Assembly: GCA_964577255.1 (NCBI GenBank)
Contig: CAZNYM010000003.1
Coordinates: 19,061 to 83,060, forward strand
Length of the DNA stretch: 64,000 bases
Direction of reading: 5' to 3'
Source: Micavibrio_C sp964577255
Lineage (GTDB): Bacteria; Pseudomonadota; Alphaproteobacteria; Micavibrionales; Micavibrionaceae
This document shows, one piece after another, positions 35,459 to 44,024 of the stretch; position 1 is the first letter of the stretch; the number at the start of each line of letters is the position of its first letter. The translations under genes and the position numbers were made by a program. Below the pieces are notes generated by a model. The model searched no databases. It had not been told where the DNA came from and saw only the letters and a program-made list of their open reading frames with translations.

Positions 35459-36052
35459 TCAAGCTTTCAAATCTTTCACGATCCGCGCCAGTGCGCGGCG
35501 CGTGTGCGCCAGCCCCAGGCCCGTCTGCACCACGTAATCGGCGTGGCGGCGTTTTTCGGCGTCACTCATCTGCAGGGCCAGGATGCTGCGGAATTTCTCC
35601 GCGTTCATGCCCGGACGTTTTAACACCCGCTGACGCTGGATGAAGGAGGGTGCAGTCACCACGATCACCTTGTCCACCCGCGCCTCCGCGCCCGTTTCAT
35701 ACAAAAGCGGAATGTCCAGACACACGAGCGGCGCGTGCGCCCGGGCGTTCTGACGCAAAAACTCATCCTGAGAAGCATGCACAAGCGGATGAAGAAGAGC
35801 TTCAAGGGCCTGCCGCGCGGCGGGATCGTTGAACACCAGGCTGCCCAATACGGCGCGATCAATGTTTTTTTGGCGCGGATGATAGGCTTCGGGAAAGCGT
35901 TCCGCCACCGGCGCTACGCCCGCGCCGCCCGTTGCCAGCAATTCGTGCACAGCTTCATCCGAACAGTGAACAGGGACGCCCAGATCGCGCAGCAGCGCGG
36001 CCGCCGTCGATTTACCCATGCCGATCGATCCCGTCAGCCCGACCACGATCAT
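35459..36052 (-). CDS. coaE: Dephospho-CoA kinase
   Basis: The last enzyme of coenzyme A synthesis, phosphorylating dephospho-CoA. The 197-residue product has the P-loop GSIGMGKST near residue 9-17, the conserved CSDEAVHEL, and LVCLDIPLLYETG. The ATG overlaps the aroE stop by 4 bp (ATGA), so it is coupled to aroE. Confidence 0.95.
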   Translation of the reverse strand: MIVVGLTGSIGMGKSTAAALLRDLGVPVHCSDEAVHELLATGGAGVAPVAERFPEAYHPRQKNIDRAVLGSLVFNDPAARQALEALLHPLVHASQDEFLRQNARAHAPLVCLDIPLLYETGAEARVDKVIVVTAPSFIQRQRVLKRPGMNAEKFRSILALQMSDAEKRRHADYVVQTGLGLAHTRRALARIVKDLKA

Positions 36053-36858
36053 GACGCTGCCTCCGTCACTTTTTGCAAAAGCGTTTCGTCGATCTCCGGC
36101 ATCACCCCGAACCAGGCGGCGAAGGCCGGTCGCGCCTGCTGCAGCAGCATGCCCAGGCCGGTAACGGTGCGCAGCCCGCGCTGGCGCGCACGGGCCAGCA
36201 GGTCTGTGACCAGCGGCTTGTAGACGATATCGTACACCACGGCGTCATCCGGCAGCGCGGTGATATCGATCGCCAGCGGCGGCTGGCCCGTCATGCCGCA
36301 CACGGTCGTGTTCACGATCAGTGTGCGCGAAGGGAGGGTTCCGGTAATCTCTTCCCACGGAACGAATGCCGTTTTTCGTTGCGCCGCAAGGGTTTTTGCG
36401 TTTTCCAGGGTGCGGTTGGCGATGACAATGTCGGATGATCCCGCCGTCTGCAGCGCGTGCGCGGCGGCGCGCGCCGCGCCCCCCGCTCCCAGGATCAAAA
36501 CGCGCCAGGGGCCGGGCCCCGCCTGCGCGCGCAGGTTCTCGATGAAGCCGAAGGCGTCCGTGTTGCCGCCCGAGAGTTTGCCGTTCTCGATCCGCACGGT
36601 GTTGACCGCGCCGACGGCCCGGGCGTCGTCGTCGATATGGGTGCACAACGCCATCACCGCCTGCTTGTGCGGCACCGTGACGTTGAACCCGGCATAGCCC
36701 GCGCGCGAAAGTTCACCTATGCCGGCGGCCAGGTTTGCGGACGCGATGTCGCGGCGGTCATAGGCGCCGGTCAGACCGTAGCGGCCGATCCAGTGATTGT
36801 GGATCAACGGGGACAGCGAATGGTCGACCGGGTGGCCGATGACGGCGGCGCGGATCAC
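36049..36858 (-). CDS. aroE: Shikimate dehydrogenase
   Basis: Reduces 3-dehydroshikimate to shikimate with NADPH in aromatic amino acid synthesis. The 269-residue product has the substrate motif HSLSPLIHN, the catalytic Lys in NVTVPHKQAV, the nucleotide motif GAGGAARA and NTTVCGMTG. Start is GTG 36858, overlapping the ppsR stop by 4 bp. In many alphaproteobacteria maf lies between ppsR and aroE; here it does not. Confidence 0.95.
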   Translation of the reverse strand: MIRAAVIGHPVDHSLSPLIHNHWIGRYGLTGAYDRRDIASANLAAGIGELSRAGYAGFNVTVPHKQAVMALCTHIDDDARAVGAVNTVRIENGKLSGGNTDAFGFIENLRAQAGPGPWRVLILGAGGAARAAAHALQTAGSSDIVIANRTLENAKTLAAQRKTAFVPWEEITGTLPSRTLIVNTTVCGMTGQPPLAIDITALPDDAVVYDIVYKPLVTDLLARARQRGLRTVTGLGMLLQQARPAFAAWFGVMPEIDETLLQKVTEAAS

Positions 36859-37706
36859 AGCACTTCCCTTTCGATGCGCTCCTCGCGGTGACGCTGCAGC
36901 ATCAGGAGGATTTCGGCGGCGGTCTCCTCGACCGCGCGGCGGGTGACGTCGATCACCGGCCAGCCCTGGCGGGCGAACAGGCGACGCGCGTCGCCGATTT
37001 CGCGCTCCACATTTTCAATGTCCGTGTAGCTGTTGTTCTCGCTCATCTGCCCCTGTGTGTCGGTCTTGAGGCGCTGACGGCGCAGCTGGGTCAGGCGCTC
37101 GGGCGCCTCGGTCAGGCCGACGATCAGCGGCCCTGCGAGGCTCAGGACTTTTTCCGGGAACGGCACGCCCGGCACCAGCGGAATGTTGGCGGCCCGTATG
37201 CCCTGCCGCGCCAGGAACACGCAGGTGGGGGTCTTGGATGTACGGGAAACGCCGACCAGGATCACATCGGCGGACTCGATGCCCTCGAGCGTCTGGCCGT
37301 CGTCGAACGACAGGGCGAAATCGACCGCGCCCATGCGGCGGAAATAATCGTCGTCGAGGATATGCTGCAGCCCAGGGATGTTTTTGCTCGGCAGGTTGAG
37401 ATAGCTCGAAAGCCCCGCCACGATGGGATCCAGAACCGGCAGGCACGGCACCTGGAGCGCCAGGCAGCGCTCCTGCAACGCTTTCCTGATCCCGGCGTCC
37501 ACCAGCGTGAACAGCACCGGGCCGGGATTATCGGCGATGTCTTCGATCACGCGGGCCAGCTGCTTTTCCGTGCGCACCAGCGGCCAGAAGCGCTCGACCG
37601 CGTCGATGTCGTCGAACTGCGCCAGGCAGGCGCGGGCCACGCCCTGCAGCGTCGTGCCGGTCGCGTCGGAAACCAGATGAAGATAGAAATGCCGCGGCAA
37701 AGCCAT
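36855..37706 (-). CDS. ppsR: PEP synthase / PPDK regulatory protein (DUF299 kinase-phosphorylase)
   Basis: A bifunctional kinase and pyrophosphorylase that inactivates and reactivates PEP synthase or pyruvate phosphate dikinase. The 283-residue product starts FYLHLVSDATGTTLQGVARA and has the P-loop-like GVSRTSKTPT, which are family signatures. It heads the ppsR-aroE-coaE run, with translational coupling to aroE. In Caulobacter the orthologue lies beside the origin. Confidence 0.95.
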   Translation of the reverse strand: MALPRHFYLHLVSDATGTTLQGVARACLAQFDDIDAVERFWPLVRTEKQLARVIEDIADNPGPVLFTLVDAGIRKALQERCLALQVPCLPVLDPIVAGLSSYLNLPSKNIPGLQHILDDDYFRRMGAVDFALSFDDGQTLEGIESADVILVGVSRTSKTPTCVFLARQGIRAANIPLVPGVPFPEKVLSLAGPLIVGLTEAPERLTQLRRQRLKTDTQGQMSENNSYTDIENVEREIGDARRLFARQGWPVIDVTRRAVEETAAEILLMLQRHREERIEREVL

Positions 37707-37739
37707 GACGGCCAGCTTAGCAGAGCCGCCCGCTTTGCA

Positions 37740-38777
37740 CTACAGGCTCTCTTCCGCCTCTTCCACCGGGAATATGCGCAGCGCCAGCGACGGATCGCGG
37801 AACGGCACCTGGTTGACAACCACCGCTTCCAGATCATGAATCAGGTGCAGCAGATGGGTCTGGTTGACGGGGTCGTTCATGCCGGCGAACAGGGGATCGT
37901 TCTGCACCGCCGCCCCGAGGCCGGAAAGATAGCTGCGCCCGTCGGGCAGGCAGGCCAGGCGCTCGATCGCGCGCAAGGCGCCGCGCTGCGCACCGAAGAC
38001 CTGATGATGGTCGCTCTGCGCCTGCAGCTCGTCCATCGTCTCGAGCGTGATGTGGTCGCAGCCGTCCACGCGGGCGGGATCGCCGAACCACTGGCGGAAC
38101 GTGTGCGCCAGCGCCGTGCCGTCGAAATAGGCGGCAGGATCGCGCTCGAGATGCCGCGCGAATAAAAGCGCCATGTCGCCTTCCTCGGCGCCGATCAGAT
38201 GCCGCCAGAATTCGCCGTAGCCGGCGCCGCGCAGCTCCCAGCCGCACAAAATCGCGACGGTGTCGCAATCGGCGGCGCGCACGCGCTCGAGCAGCAGGAC
38301 CGTCTCGGGGTGATAGACCGGCTCGAACGGGCCGCTGCGGCTTTCATGCCAGATGTCGCGCAGGGCGCGGACGAGCGTCAGCATCAGCGCGTTGCGGAAG
38401 TAAGGCGAGCGGCCGAGCGCGGCGGCGTTGAGAGAAAAATCGTCGAGCACCAGACAGCGGGCGCGGGCGTCGAGGTGATAGGCGGCCTGCGGCAAACTCG
38501 CCAGGCCCAGCTTCCAGCCAGCGCGTTCGGCTTCGATCCACAAGCGCGAGGCGGTGGGGCTGTCGGCGGCCAGCGCCGCCATCCAGGAAAGAATGTCCTG
38601 CCCCTGCACAAAGGCGAGAGGCAAGGTCGATACGCTTTCGGCGTCGGGGAAGCGGGGCGGCTCGATCTGGCTCAGAGGCACAAGCGCGCACAGGCCATCG
38701 TCGTCGCCGGCCGCGGCCGTCAGGTCGCGCGGCAGGCTCATATGCGTCTTGCGGGTCAGCCTCTCGTCCGCCTTCAT
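37740..38777 (-). CDS. DUF6782-like protein, copy 1
   Basis: Function unknown. From ATG 38777 (MKADERLTRK) the product is 345 residues with no signal peptide. It aligns by eye with the gene just upstream: an Ala-rich helical block, then FRNALMLTLVRALRDIWHE, HPETVLLLERVRAADCDT and CGWELRGAGYGEFWRHL. The family has been described as putative metallopeptidase-like, but I see no HExxH. A later start (38741) and a longer frame to 39020 are possible. It lies 33 bp before ppsR. Confidence 0.65.
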   Translation of the reverse strand: MKADERLTRKTHMSLPRDLTAAAGDDDGLCALVPLSQIEPPRFPDAESVSTLPLAFVQGQDILSWMAALAADSPTASRLWIEAERAGWKLGLASLPQAAYHLDARARCLVLDDFSLNAAALGRSPYFRNALMLTLVRALRDIWHESRSGPFEPVYHPETVLLLERVRAADCDTVAILCGWELRGAGYGEFWRHLIGAEEGDMALLFARHLERDPAAYFDGTALAHTFRQWFGDPARVDGCDHITLETMDELQAQSDHHQVFGAQRGALRAIERLACLPDGRSYLSGLGAAVQNDPLFAGMNDPVNQTHLLHLIHDLEAVVVNQVPFRDPSLALRIFPVEEAEESL

Positions 38778-38850
38778 CGTGAAATCGTGTACACGCCCCC
38801 TGTGCGCACCGGCGGCCAGGCCGGTATATTCAAATGCGAAATCCTCCGTC

Positions 38851-40134
38851 TCAGGCCCGGCTGCGCGGCTTTTTGCTGCGGAAGGCGACGACGTTTCCGC
38901 CGCTGCTTTCCCTGTTGTTTGTTGCTTTGCTGCCGAAGTTCGCGCCGTCCCGTTCCCTTTGCATGTGCGCGGGGATCGGAGGCAGCGCGATGATGTCTGC
39001 CTTTTTTTCATGTTCGCCAAACCGGGTGTTGTTTTTATTATGGAATTCTGCGTCCTTCAGGGAAGAAGGGACAGCAGAACCGGTTTGCAATTCCTGTTCC
39101 GTTTCGCGGAACGAACGTTCGAACTTGATAAACCAGAGGAAATTGGCATTCGAGCGGTCGCGCACTTCGGTAAACAGCGCATCGCTCATGATCGTCTTGA
39201 CGTACGGGGCCAGGTAATTTTTGCCGAAAGGCATGCTGCCCAGCGCCGTGATCAGCTCGGCCGTCACCTGGCGGCCCGGCTCGACGCCCTCGAACACGAA
39301 GCCGGAATAATCGGCCAGCATGTACTGGATCAGGCGGCGGTCTTCCGTGCGGCAGCGCTCGGAGAGGAACCAGGCTTCGAACGCGGCGGCCGAGGCCTCG
39401 CCGCTCGTGATGGTGCGGAAATCCAGATACGCCTCGCGGGCGAAGGCGCGGGTCAGATCGGCGAGCGAAGAGTCTTCCAGGCGCTGCCAGGCATCCTTGT
39501 TGCCGGAAAGCTGCAGCTCCCACGCCACGCGTACGAGCGCGGCGGCAAGGTCGGCGCTCTGGGCGCGGTTGACCAGCACGGCCTGATCCGGGTGGAACGT
39601 CAGCGGATGGATCAGCGCGCCCTGGCGGTGCTGCCACACGCGGCGCAGCTCGCGGCCGAGCAACAAAATCTGGTCGGTTTCGCTGAGCTGCGGATTGATG
39701 AAGATGGTGTTGTTCGGGCGATCGTACTGCGCGCTCGATACCGATCCCTTATAAGATATACCGGTGCCGTGCTGCTGCGCGTTCTGAAGCAGGGCCGCGC
39801 CGAAGCGGCTTTTGCTGATGGCGGCCGCCAGATTGTCGGTCGAGGTGACGGACGCGGATGCAGCGGGGGCGCAGGCGAACGCGCTGTCCTCGAGGAACAG
39901 GGAAACGCGCGCGCTCTGGCGGTCGAGCGATTCGTCGTCGTGCTCGAGGAAGTCGGGGAAGAACTCGTCACCCTCTTCCTCCAGCGCGCCTTCGTAATCC
40001 ATGAAAAACAAAGGCTGGTCGCCGATCAGCGTGCAGCGCACCGGCTGGTGGTTGTTCAGCGTATAAGCCATATGGATGAGGCGCGCGCGGGAGCGTGTCG
40101 TGTCATCCGAGCCATTGTCTTTGCGTTTACGCAT
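38851..40134 (-). CDS. DUF6782-like protein, copy 2
   Basis: A 427-residue paralogue of the downstream gene: ELRRVWQHRQGALIHP, HPDQAVLVNRAQSADLAAAL and RVAWELQLSGNKDAWQRLED follow the same pattern. It has an acidic N-terminal region and a basic C-terminal tail (RSKKPRSRA). GGGGAA precedes ATG 40134. Catalytic residues are not evident. The pair lies between the origin-side unknown gene and ppsR, a position held in a cluster otherwise conserved across the class. Function unknown. Confidence 0.65.
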   Translation of the reverse strand: MRKRKDNGSDDTTRSRARLIHMAYTLNNHQPVRCTLIGDQPLFFMDYEGALEEEGDEFFPDFLEHDDESLDRQSARVSLFLEDSAFACAPAASASVTSTDNLAAAISKSRFGAALLQNAQQHGTGISYKGSVSSAQYDRPNNTIFINPQLSETDQILLLGRELRRVWQHRQGALIHPLTFHPDQAVLVNRAQSADLAAALVRVAWELQLSGNKDAWQRLEDSSLADLTRAFAREAYLDFRTITSGEASAAAFEAWFLSERCRTEDRRLIQYMLADYSGFVFEGVEPGRQVTAELITALGSMPFGKNYLAPYVKTIMSDALFTEVRDRSNANFLWFIKFERSFRETEQELQTGSAVPSSLKDAEFHNKNNTRFGEHEKKADIIALPPIPAHMQRERDGANFGSKATNNRESSGGNVVAFRSKKPRSRA

Positions 40135-40404
40135 TGTTCCCCAACAGACCTGCCGGCGGCCCCCTTGCGGGACACTTTCCGGTCGATTTCAGGCACGCCT
40201 CCAAAGCCCGCCTTCTGCTTTTTATTATGGGGGGATCAAGGTTAAGGCTTTGCTACCGCAGGGACTGAATCTGGCCCGGAAGACGATTTTTTACCCTGTC
40301 CGGAGCCGCGCCAGGGCCCGGACCGGGAACGGAAGGTTAAGGTTTGGTAAAAATATTATATTATGAAAAAATAAGAGGGGTATCTTTGTCCGCACGAATT
40401 GGCG

Positions 40405-41043
40405 CTACAGCCCGAACGTGTCGTCCAGCACCGGCATGTCCTCGATCACCAGCTGCTCGTTCGTCAGGGTGATGAGGCCGCCGGGTTTGACCAGCGCATC
40501 GGCGCGGAACAGCGAGTCCTTGAACACCATGCAGGTGGCGACGATGAAATTGCCCTGGGCGTCCTTCTTGCGGATATGCACGGGTTCGAGCATCTTGCCG
40601 ATCGCCTTGCGTGCCGCGGGCGGCGGCTCTTCCTTCCAGTGCACATCGTCCACCGTTTCGGTGATCAGGAAACGCCCGTGCTTGCCGCGCACATAGGTGA
40701 AGAAGAAGCGCACATAATCGCACACCGTGCTTTCGTTCAGGACGGGCGGCGCGCGCTCATTCAGGCCGTAGATGGGTTCGTTGGTTCCATTGAGGATCAC
40801 CGTGTGTCCCGGCCGGTGGATGACGAAGCGCCGCGGCGGCGGGGTTACTTCGTAATCGGCAATGTCCAAAAAGCGGTAGCCGGGATAAAAACTCAGGTCC
40901 TGCGCCAGGATCGTGGCGGTGGCCGGGTTGAAGGGCGCGGGGCCGAGAGCGGGATTGACCTCCTCCAGGAGGCTTTCCACCTCCAGCTGGTCGAGCCGCG
41001 AAAAAGCGTCGCTGTTGTTGTTCTGATCGTCCACGGCGGGCAT
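40405..41043 (-). CDS. Unknown conserved-looking protein beside the origin
   Basis: Not recognised. A 212-residue soluble protein with an acidic N-terminus and well-structured middle: YPGYRFLDIADYEV, RRFVIHRPGHTVILNGTNEPIY, VCDYVRFFFTYVRGKHGRFLI and NFIVATCMVFKDSLFRADAL. AAGGA lies 3 bp before ATG 41043. It is transcribed away from the candidate origin. No catalytic motif is clear. Confidence 0.6.
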   Translation of the reverse strand: MPAVDDQNNNSDAFSRLDQLEVESLLEEVNPALGPAPFNPATATILAQDLSFYPGYRFLDIADYEVTPPPRRFVIHRPGHTVILNGTNEPIYGLNERAPPVLNESTVCDYVRFFFTYVRGKHGRFLITETVDDVHWKEEPPPAARKAIGKMLEPVHIRKKDAQGNFIVATCMVFKDSLFRADALVKPGGLITLTNEQLVIEDMPVLDDTFGL

Positions 41044-41405
41044 TATCCTTCACTTTCGTTATAACGGCTTGGCGGTTTTTCTGGCAATCGCAAACTTATG
41101 CACGGTCGGTTGTGCAAAAGGGCCCGGGAAAGCCCTTGATAAAGCCGGGAGGAGATTCATCCCCTTTTCCTCTTCCGTTATTAAAACCTGTCATGAGGCT
41201 GTGCGAAAAAACGGGTAAGCGCTGTGCGAGTCGGTGACGCTTTCGCGCCGCCACCTAGAGACTCAATCACCGTGCCCGGGGCCGGGGCTGTGCATGAAGC
41301 CGGGGAATAATCCTCATCCCCGGGATTCACAGGGATCAACTACTAACTACTACCTTTTAAATATATCTGTTTATTTTAGGAAGGTTCTGCTTACATGCCC
41401 GGGTC
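41044..41405. other. Candidate chromosomal replication origin (oriC)
   Basis: A 362-bp gap where transcription diverges. DnaA-box-like sites (TTWTNCACA): TTATGCACG at 41096, TGTGCAAAA (reverse TTTTGCACA) at 41111, TGTGCGAAA at 41200, TGTGCATGA at 41289 and GGATTCACA near 41323. The last is followed by AGGGATC, then CTACTAACTACTACC (41340-41354), a DnaA-trio-like run, then the AT-rich CCTTTTAAATATATCTGTTT. This box, GC cluster, trio, AT order matches the basal unwinding system. In Caulobacter and Rickettsia the origin also lies beside hemE. Confidence 0.72.
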
Positions 41406-42482
41406 ATGGACAATACGGCGCGTTTGATCGGACTGGTCGACAAGCCCCTGCTGGCGGTGCTGCAGGGGGTTTCGGCGTGGCCGCCCCCCGTGTGGCTGAT
41501 GCGCCAGGCGGGCCGCTACCTGCCCGAATACAGGGCCGTACGGGCCCGTGCGGGCGGGTTCCTCGATCTCGTGTTCGATCCGGCGCTGGCGGCTGAGGTC
41601 ACGCTGCAGCCGCGCCGGCGTTTTGATCTCGACGCCCTGATCCTCTTTTCCGATATTCTGGTCGTGCCGCTGGCGCTTGGCCGCGCCCTGCGCTTCGCCG
41701 AGGGCGAAGGGCCGGTGCTGGAGGCTCTCGGCCCCGCCGATCTTTCCGTACTCGAGGACTCTGTAAACAAGGCCGGGCGGGTTTATGCGCCCATCTACGA
41801 AACCTTGGCGCGGGTGGTCGAGCTGCGCGCGCAGGAAGGTTTTGCCGCGACGGCCCTGCTCGGCTTTTGCGGCGGGCCGTGGAGCGTGGCTGCCTACATG
41901 ATCGAGGGCGGCGCGGCGCCCGGATTCCCCCGCGCCTGCGCCTGGGCTCTGCAGGAGGCGGAAAGCCTCGATCGCCTGCTGGCGGTACTGGTCGAAAGCG
42001 CGGCCGACTATCTCGCGGGTCAGGTGGCGGCGGGGGCGGAGGCGGTGCAGATCTTCGAAAGCCACGCCGGCTTGCTGCGCGGCCCCGATTTTCAGCGCTT
42101 CGTAATCTCACCCACGGCGGCGCTGGTCGCGAAGCTGCGCGCGGTGCATCCGGATGTGAAAATCATCGGCTTTCCGCGCGCTGCCGCGTCCGACGACCGC
42201 GTCCGCTATTTCCGCGAGACGGGCGTCGATGCGCTCGGGCTCGATCAGCAGGTTGCGCCCGCCGAAGCCCGCGCCTTGCAGCAAAACGGGCCGGTGCAGG
42301 GCTGGCTTGACCCGGACTTGCTCCGCACGGGCGGTGAGCCTATGTTGGAAGCGGCCCGGAACATGCTCGATACGCTTGCGGGGCGGCCCTTCATCTTCAA
42401 TCTCGGCCACGGGGTTGTGAAGGACACGCCGCCCGAGCATGTCGCCGCGCTGGTGAGTTTCGTGAAGAAGGGGGGATCGTGA
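41406..42482 (+). CDS. hemE: Uroporphyrinogen decarboxylase
   Basis: Converts uroporphyrinogen III to coproporphyrinogen III in haem synthesis. The 358-residue product has PPVWLMRQAGRYLPEYR with the catalytic Arg pair, a DALILFSDILVVP block and CGGPWSVAAYMIEG. The AGGAAGG site lies 21 bp upstream, farther than ideal, and another ATG at 41395 in a different frame is nearer to it. hemH starts inside the hemE stop (GTGA). Confidence 0.95.
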   Translation: MDNTARLIGLVDKPLLAVLQGVSAWPPPVWLMRQAGRYLPEYRAVRARAGGFLDLVFDPALAAEVTLQPRRRFDLDALILFSDILVVPLALGRALRFAEGEGPVLEALGPADLSVLEDSVNKAGRVYAPIYETLARVVELRAQEGFAATALLGFCGGPWSVAAYMIEGGAAPGFPRACAWALQEAESLDRLLAVLVESAADYLAGQVAAGAEAVQIFESHAGLLRGPDFQRFVISPTAALVAKLRAVHPDVKIIGFPRAAASDDRVRYFRETGVDALGLDQQVAPAEARALQQNGPVQGWLDPDLLRTGGEPMLEAARNMLDTLAGRPFIFNLGHGVVKDTPPEHVAALVSFVKKGGS

Positions 42483-43600
42483 GCGCGCGCATAGCCGTCG
42501 TTGTTTTCAATCTGGGCGGCCCAGACCGGCAGGAGAGCATCCAGCCGTTCCTGTTTAATTTCTTCATGGACCGCAACATCATCCGTGCGCCCTATCCTGT
42601 GCGCTATCTCGTTGCCAAGCGCATCTCTGTCCGCCGCAGCCGCAAGGAGGCCGGGCAGAGCTACGGCGTGCTGGGTGGGCGCTCACCGCTGCTTGAGAAC
42701 ACACAGGCCCAGGCGCACGCCCTGCGCGAAGCCCTGCGCGGCGATGAAGCCGCGCCGGTATTCGAAACCTTCGTTTGCATGCGGTACTGGCATCCGCTGG
42801 CCGCCGAGACGGTGGCGCAGGTGAAGGCGTGGAACCCCGACCGCATCGTGCTCCTGCCGCTCTATCCGCAATTCTCCACCACCACCACGCGCTCGGCGCT
42901 GCAGGACTGGACGGCGCAGGCGGAGAAGGCGGGGCTCGAGGCACCCACCGCGATGGTGTGCTGCTATCCGGGACTGGCCGGATACATCGAGGCCTCGGCC
43001 GACCACATCAAATCCGCCTATATCCGCGTGCTGCAGGAAACGCGCGACCGCGGCCTGCCGCTGCCGCGGCTGCTGTTTTCCGCGCACGGCCTGCCCAAGG
43101 GCGTGATCCGCGACGGCGATCCGTATCAGTGGCAGTGCGAGCAGGCGGCGCGGCAGATCGTGCAGGCGCTGGCCATCGACAACCTTGACTGGGCCGTGTG
43201 CTATCAGAGCCGCGTGGGGCCGCTGGAATGGATCGGCCCCTCGACCGACGAGGAGATCCGCCGCGCCGGGCGCGACCGCGTGCCGCTGCTCGTTTATCCC
43301 CATGCTTTTGTAAACGAGCATGTCGAGACGCTGGTGGAGATCGAGCACGAATACCGCGCCCTGGCCCAGGAGACGGGCGTGCCCGCCTTTGTACGCGTGC
43401 CGACCGTGTCCACCCACCCCGCTTTCATCGGTGACCTGGCCCGGGCCGTGCGCGCCCATGCGCGCCAGGAGGGCATATACCCCGCCGGCCCCACCGGCGG
43501 CGACCGCGTCTGTCCTGGCGGGTTCCGCCGCTGCTGCATGGAGGAAGGCCGTCTGCCGGCGCGCAAGGAGGGACGCGGCCATGAGCGCTCTGCTGCTTGA
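42479..43600 (+). CDS. hemH: Ferrochelatase
   Basis: Inserts Fe2+ into protoporphyrin IX, the last step of haem synthesis. The 373-residue product starts at GTG 42479. It has VVFNLGGPDRQESIQPFLFN, PLYPQFSTTTT and the catalytic His in LLFSAHGLPKGVI, plus VSTHPAFIG. The C-terminus carries a Cys cluster (RVCPGGFRRCCME), like alphaproteobacterial and animal enzymes with a [2Fe-2S] cluster. The start of hemJ (43581) overlaps its end by 20 bp. Confidence 0.95.
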   Translation: MSARIAVVVFNLGGPDRQESIQPFLFNFFMDRNIIRAPYPVRYLVAKRISVRRSRKEAGQSYGVLGGRSPLLENTQAQAHALREALRGDEAAPVFETFVCMRYWHPLAAETVAQVKAWNPDRIVLLPLYPQFSTTTTRSALQDWTAQAEKAGLEAPTAMVCCYPGLAGYIEASADHIKSAYIRVLQETRDRGLPLPRLLFSAHGLPKGVIRDGDPYQWQCEQAARQIVQALAIDNLDWAVCYQSRVGPLEWIGPSTDEEIRRAGRDRVPLLVYPHAFVNEHVETLVEIEHEYRALAQETGVPAFVRVPTVSTHPAFIGDLARAVRAHARQEGIYPAGPTGGDRVCPGGFRRCCMEEGRLPARKEGRGHERSAA

Positions 43601-44024
43601 GCATTACCGCGTTCTGCTGGCGCTGCATGTTATTTCGATGATCGCCTGGATGGCGGGCATGCTTTATCTGCCGCGCCTGTTCGTCTATCACTGCGACGCG
43701 CCCGCTGGCTCGCCGCAGAGTGAAACCTTCAAAATCATGGAACGCCGCCTGCTGCGCGCCATCATCAACCCGGCCATGCTGGCGACATTCCTCTTCGGCG
43801 GGCTGATGCTGTGGGCCAACCCCGTTTTGCTGCAGGAAGGCTGGATGCACGCCAAGCTGGGCCTGGTGCTGCTGCTGGCCGGGCTGCACGGCGCGTTTTC
43901 GAAATGGCGCAAGGATTTCGCCGCCGACCGCAACGCGCGCCCTGCGCGTTTTTACCGCGTCTGGAACGAGATCCCCGCCGTACTGATGGTCGGCATCGTC
44001 TTTCTGGTGATTCTCAAGCCCTAG
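43581..44024 (+). CDS. hemJ: Protoporphyrinogen IX oxidase HemJ
   Basis: HemJ is the membrane protoporphyrinogen oxidase of most alphaproteobacteria. The 147-residue product has four membrane segments, the conserved His in LALHVISMIAWMAGMLYLPRLFVYH, and RFYRVWNEIPAVLMVGIVFLV at the end. ATG 43581 has GGAGGGACG upstream. It completes the hemE-hemH-hemJ operon, which supplies three late steps of haem synthesis. Convergent with the next gene. Confidence 0.93.
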   Translation: MSALLLEHYRVLLALHVISMIAWMAGMLYLPRLFVYHCDAPAGSPQSETFKIMERRLLRAIINPAMLATFLFGGLMLWANPVLLQEGWMHAKLGLVLLLAGLHGAFSKWRKDFAADRNARPARFYRVWNEIPAVLMVGIVFLVILKP

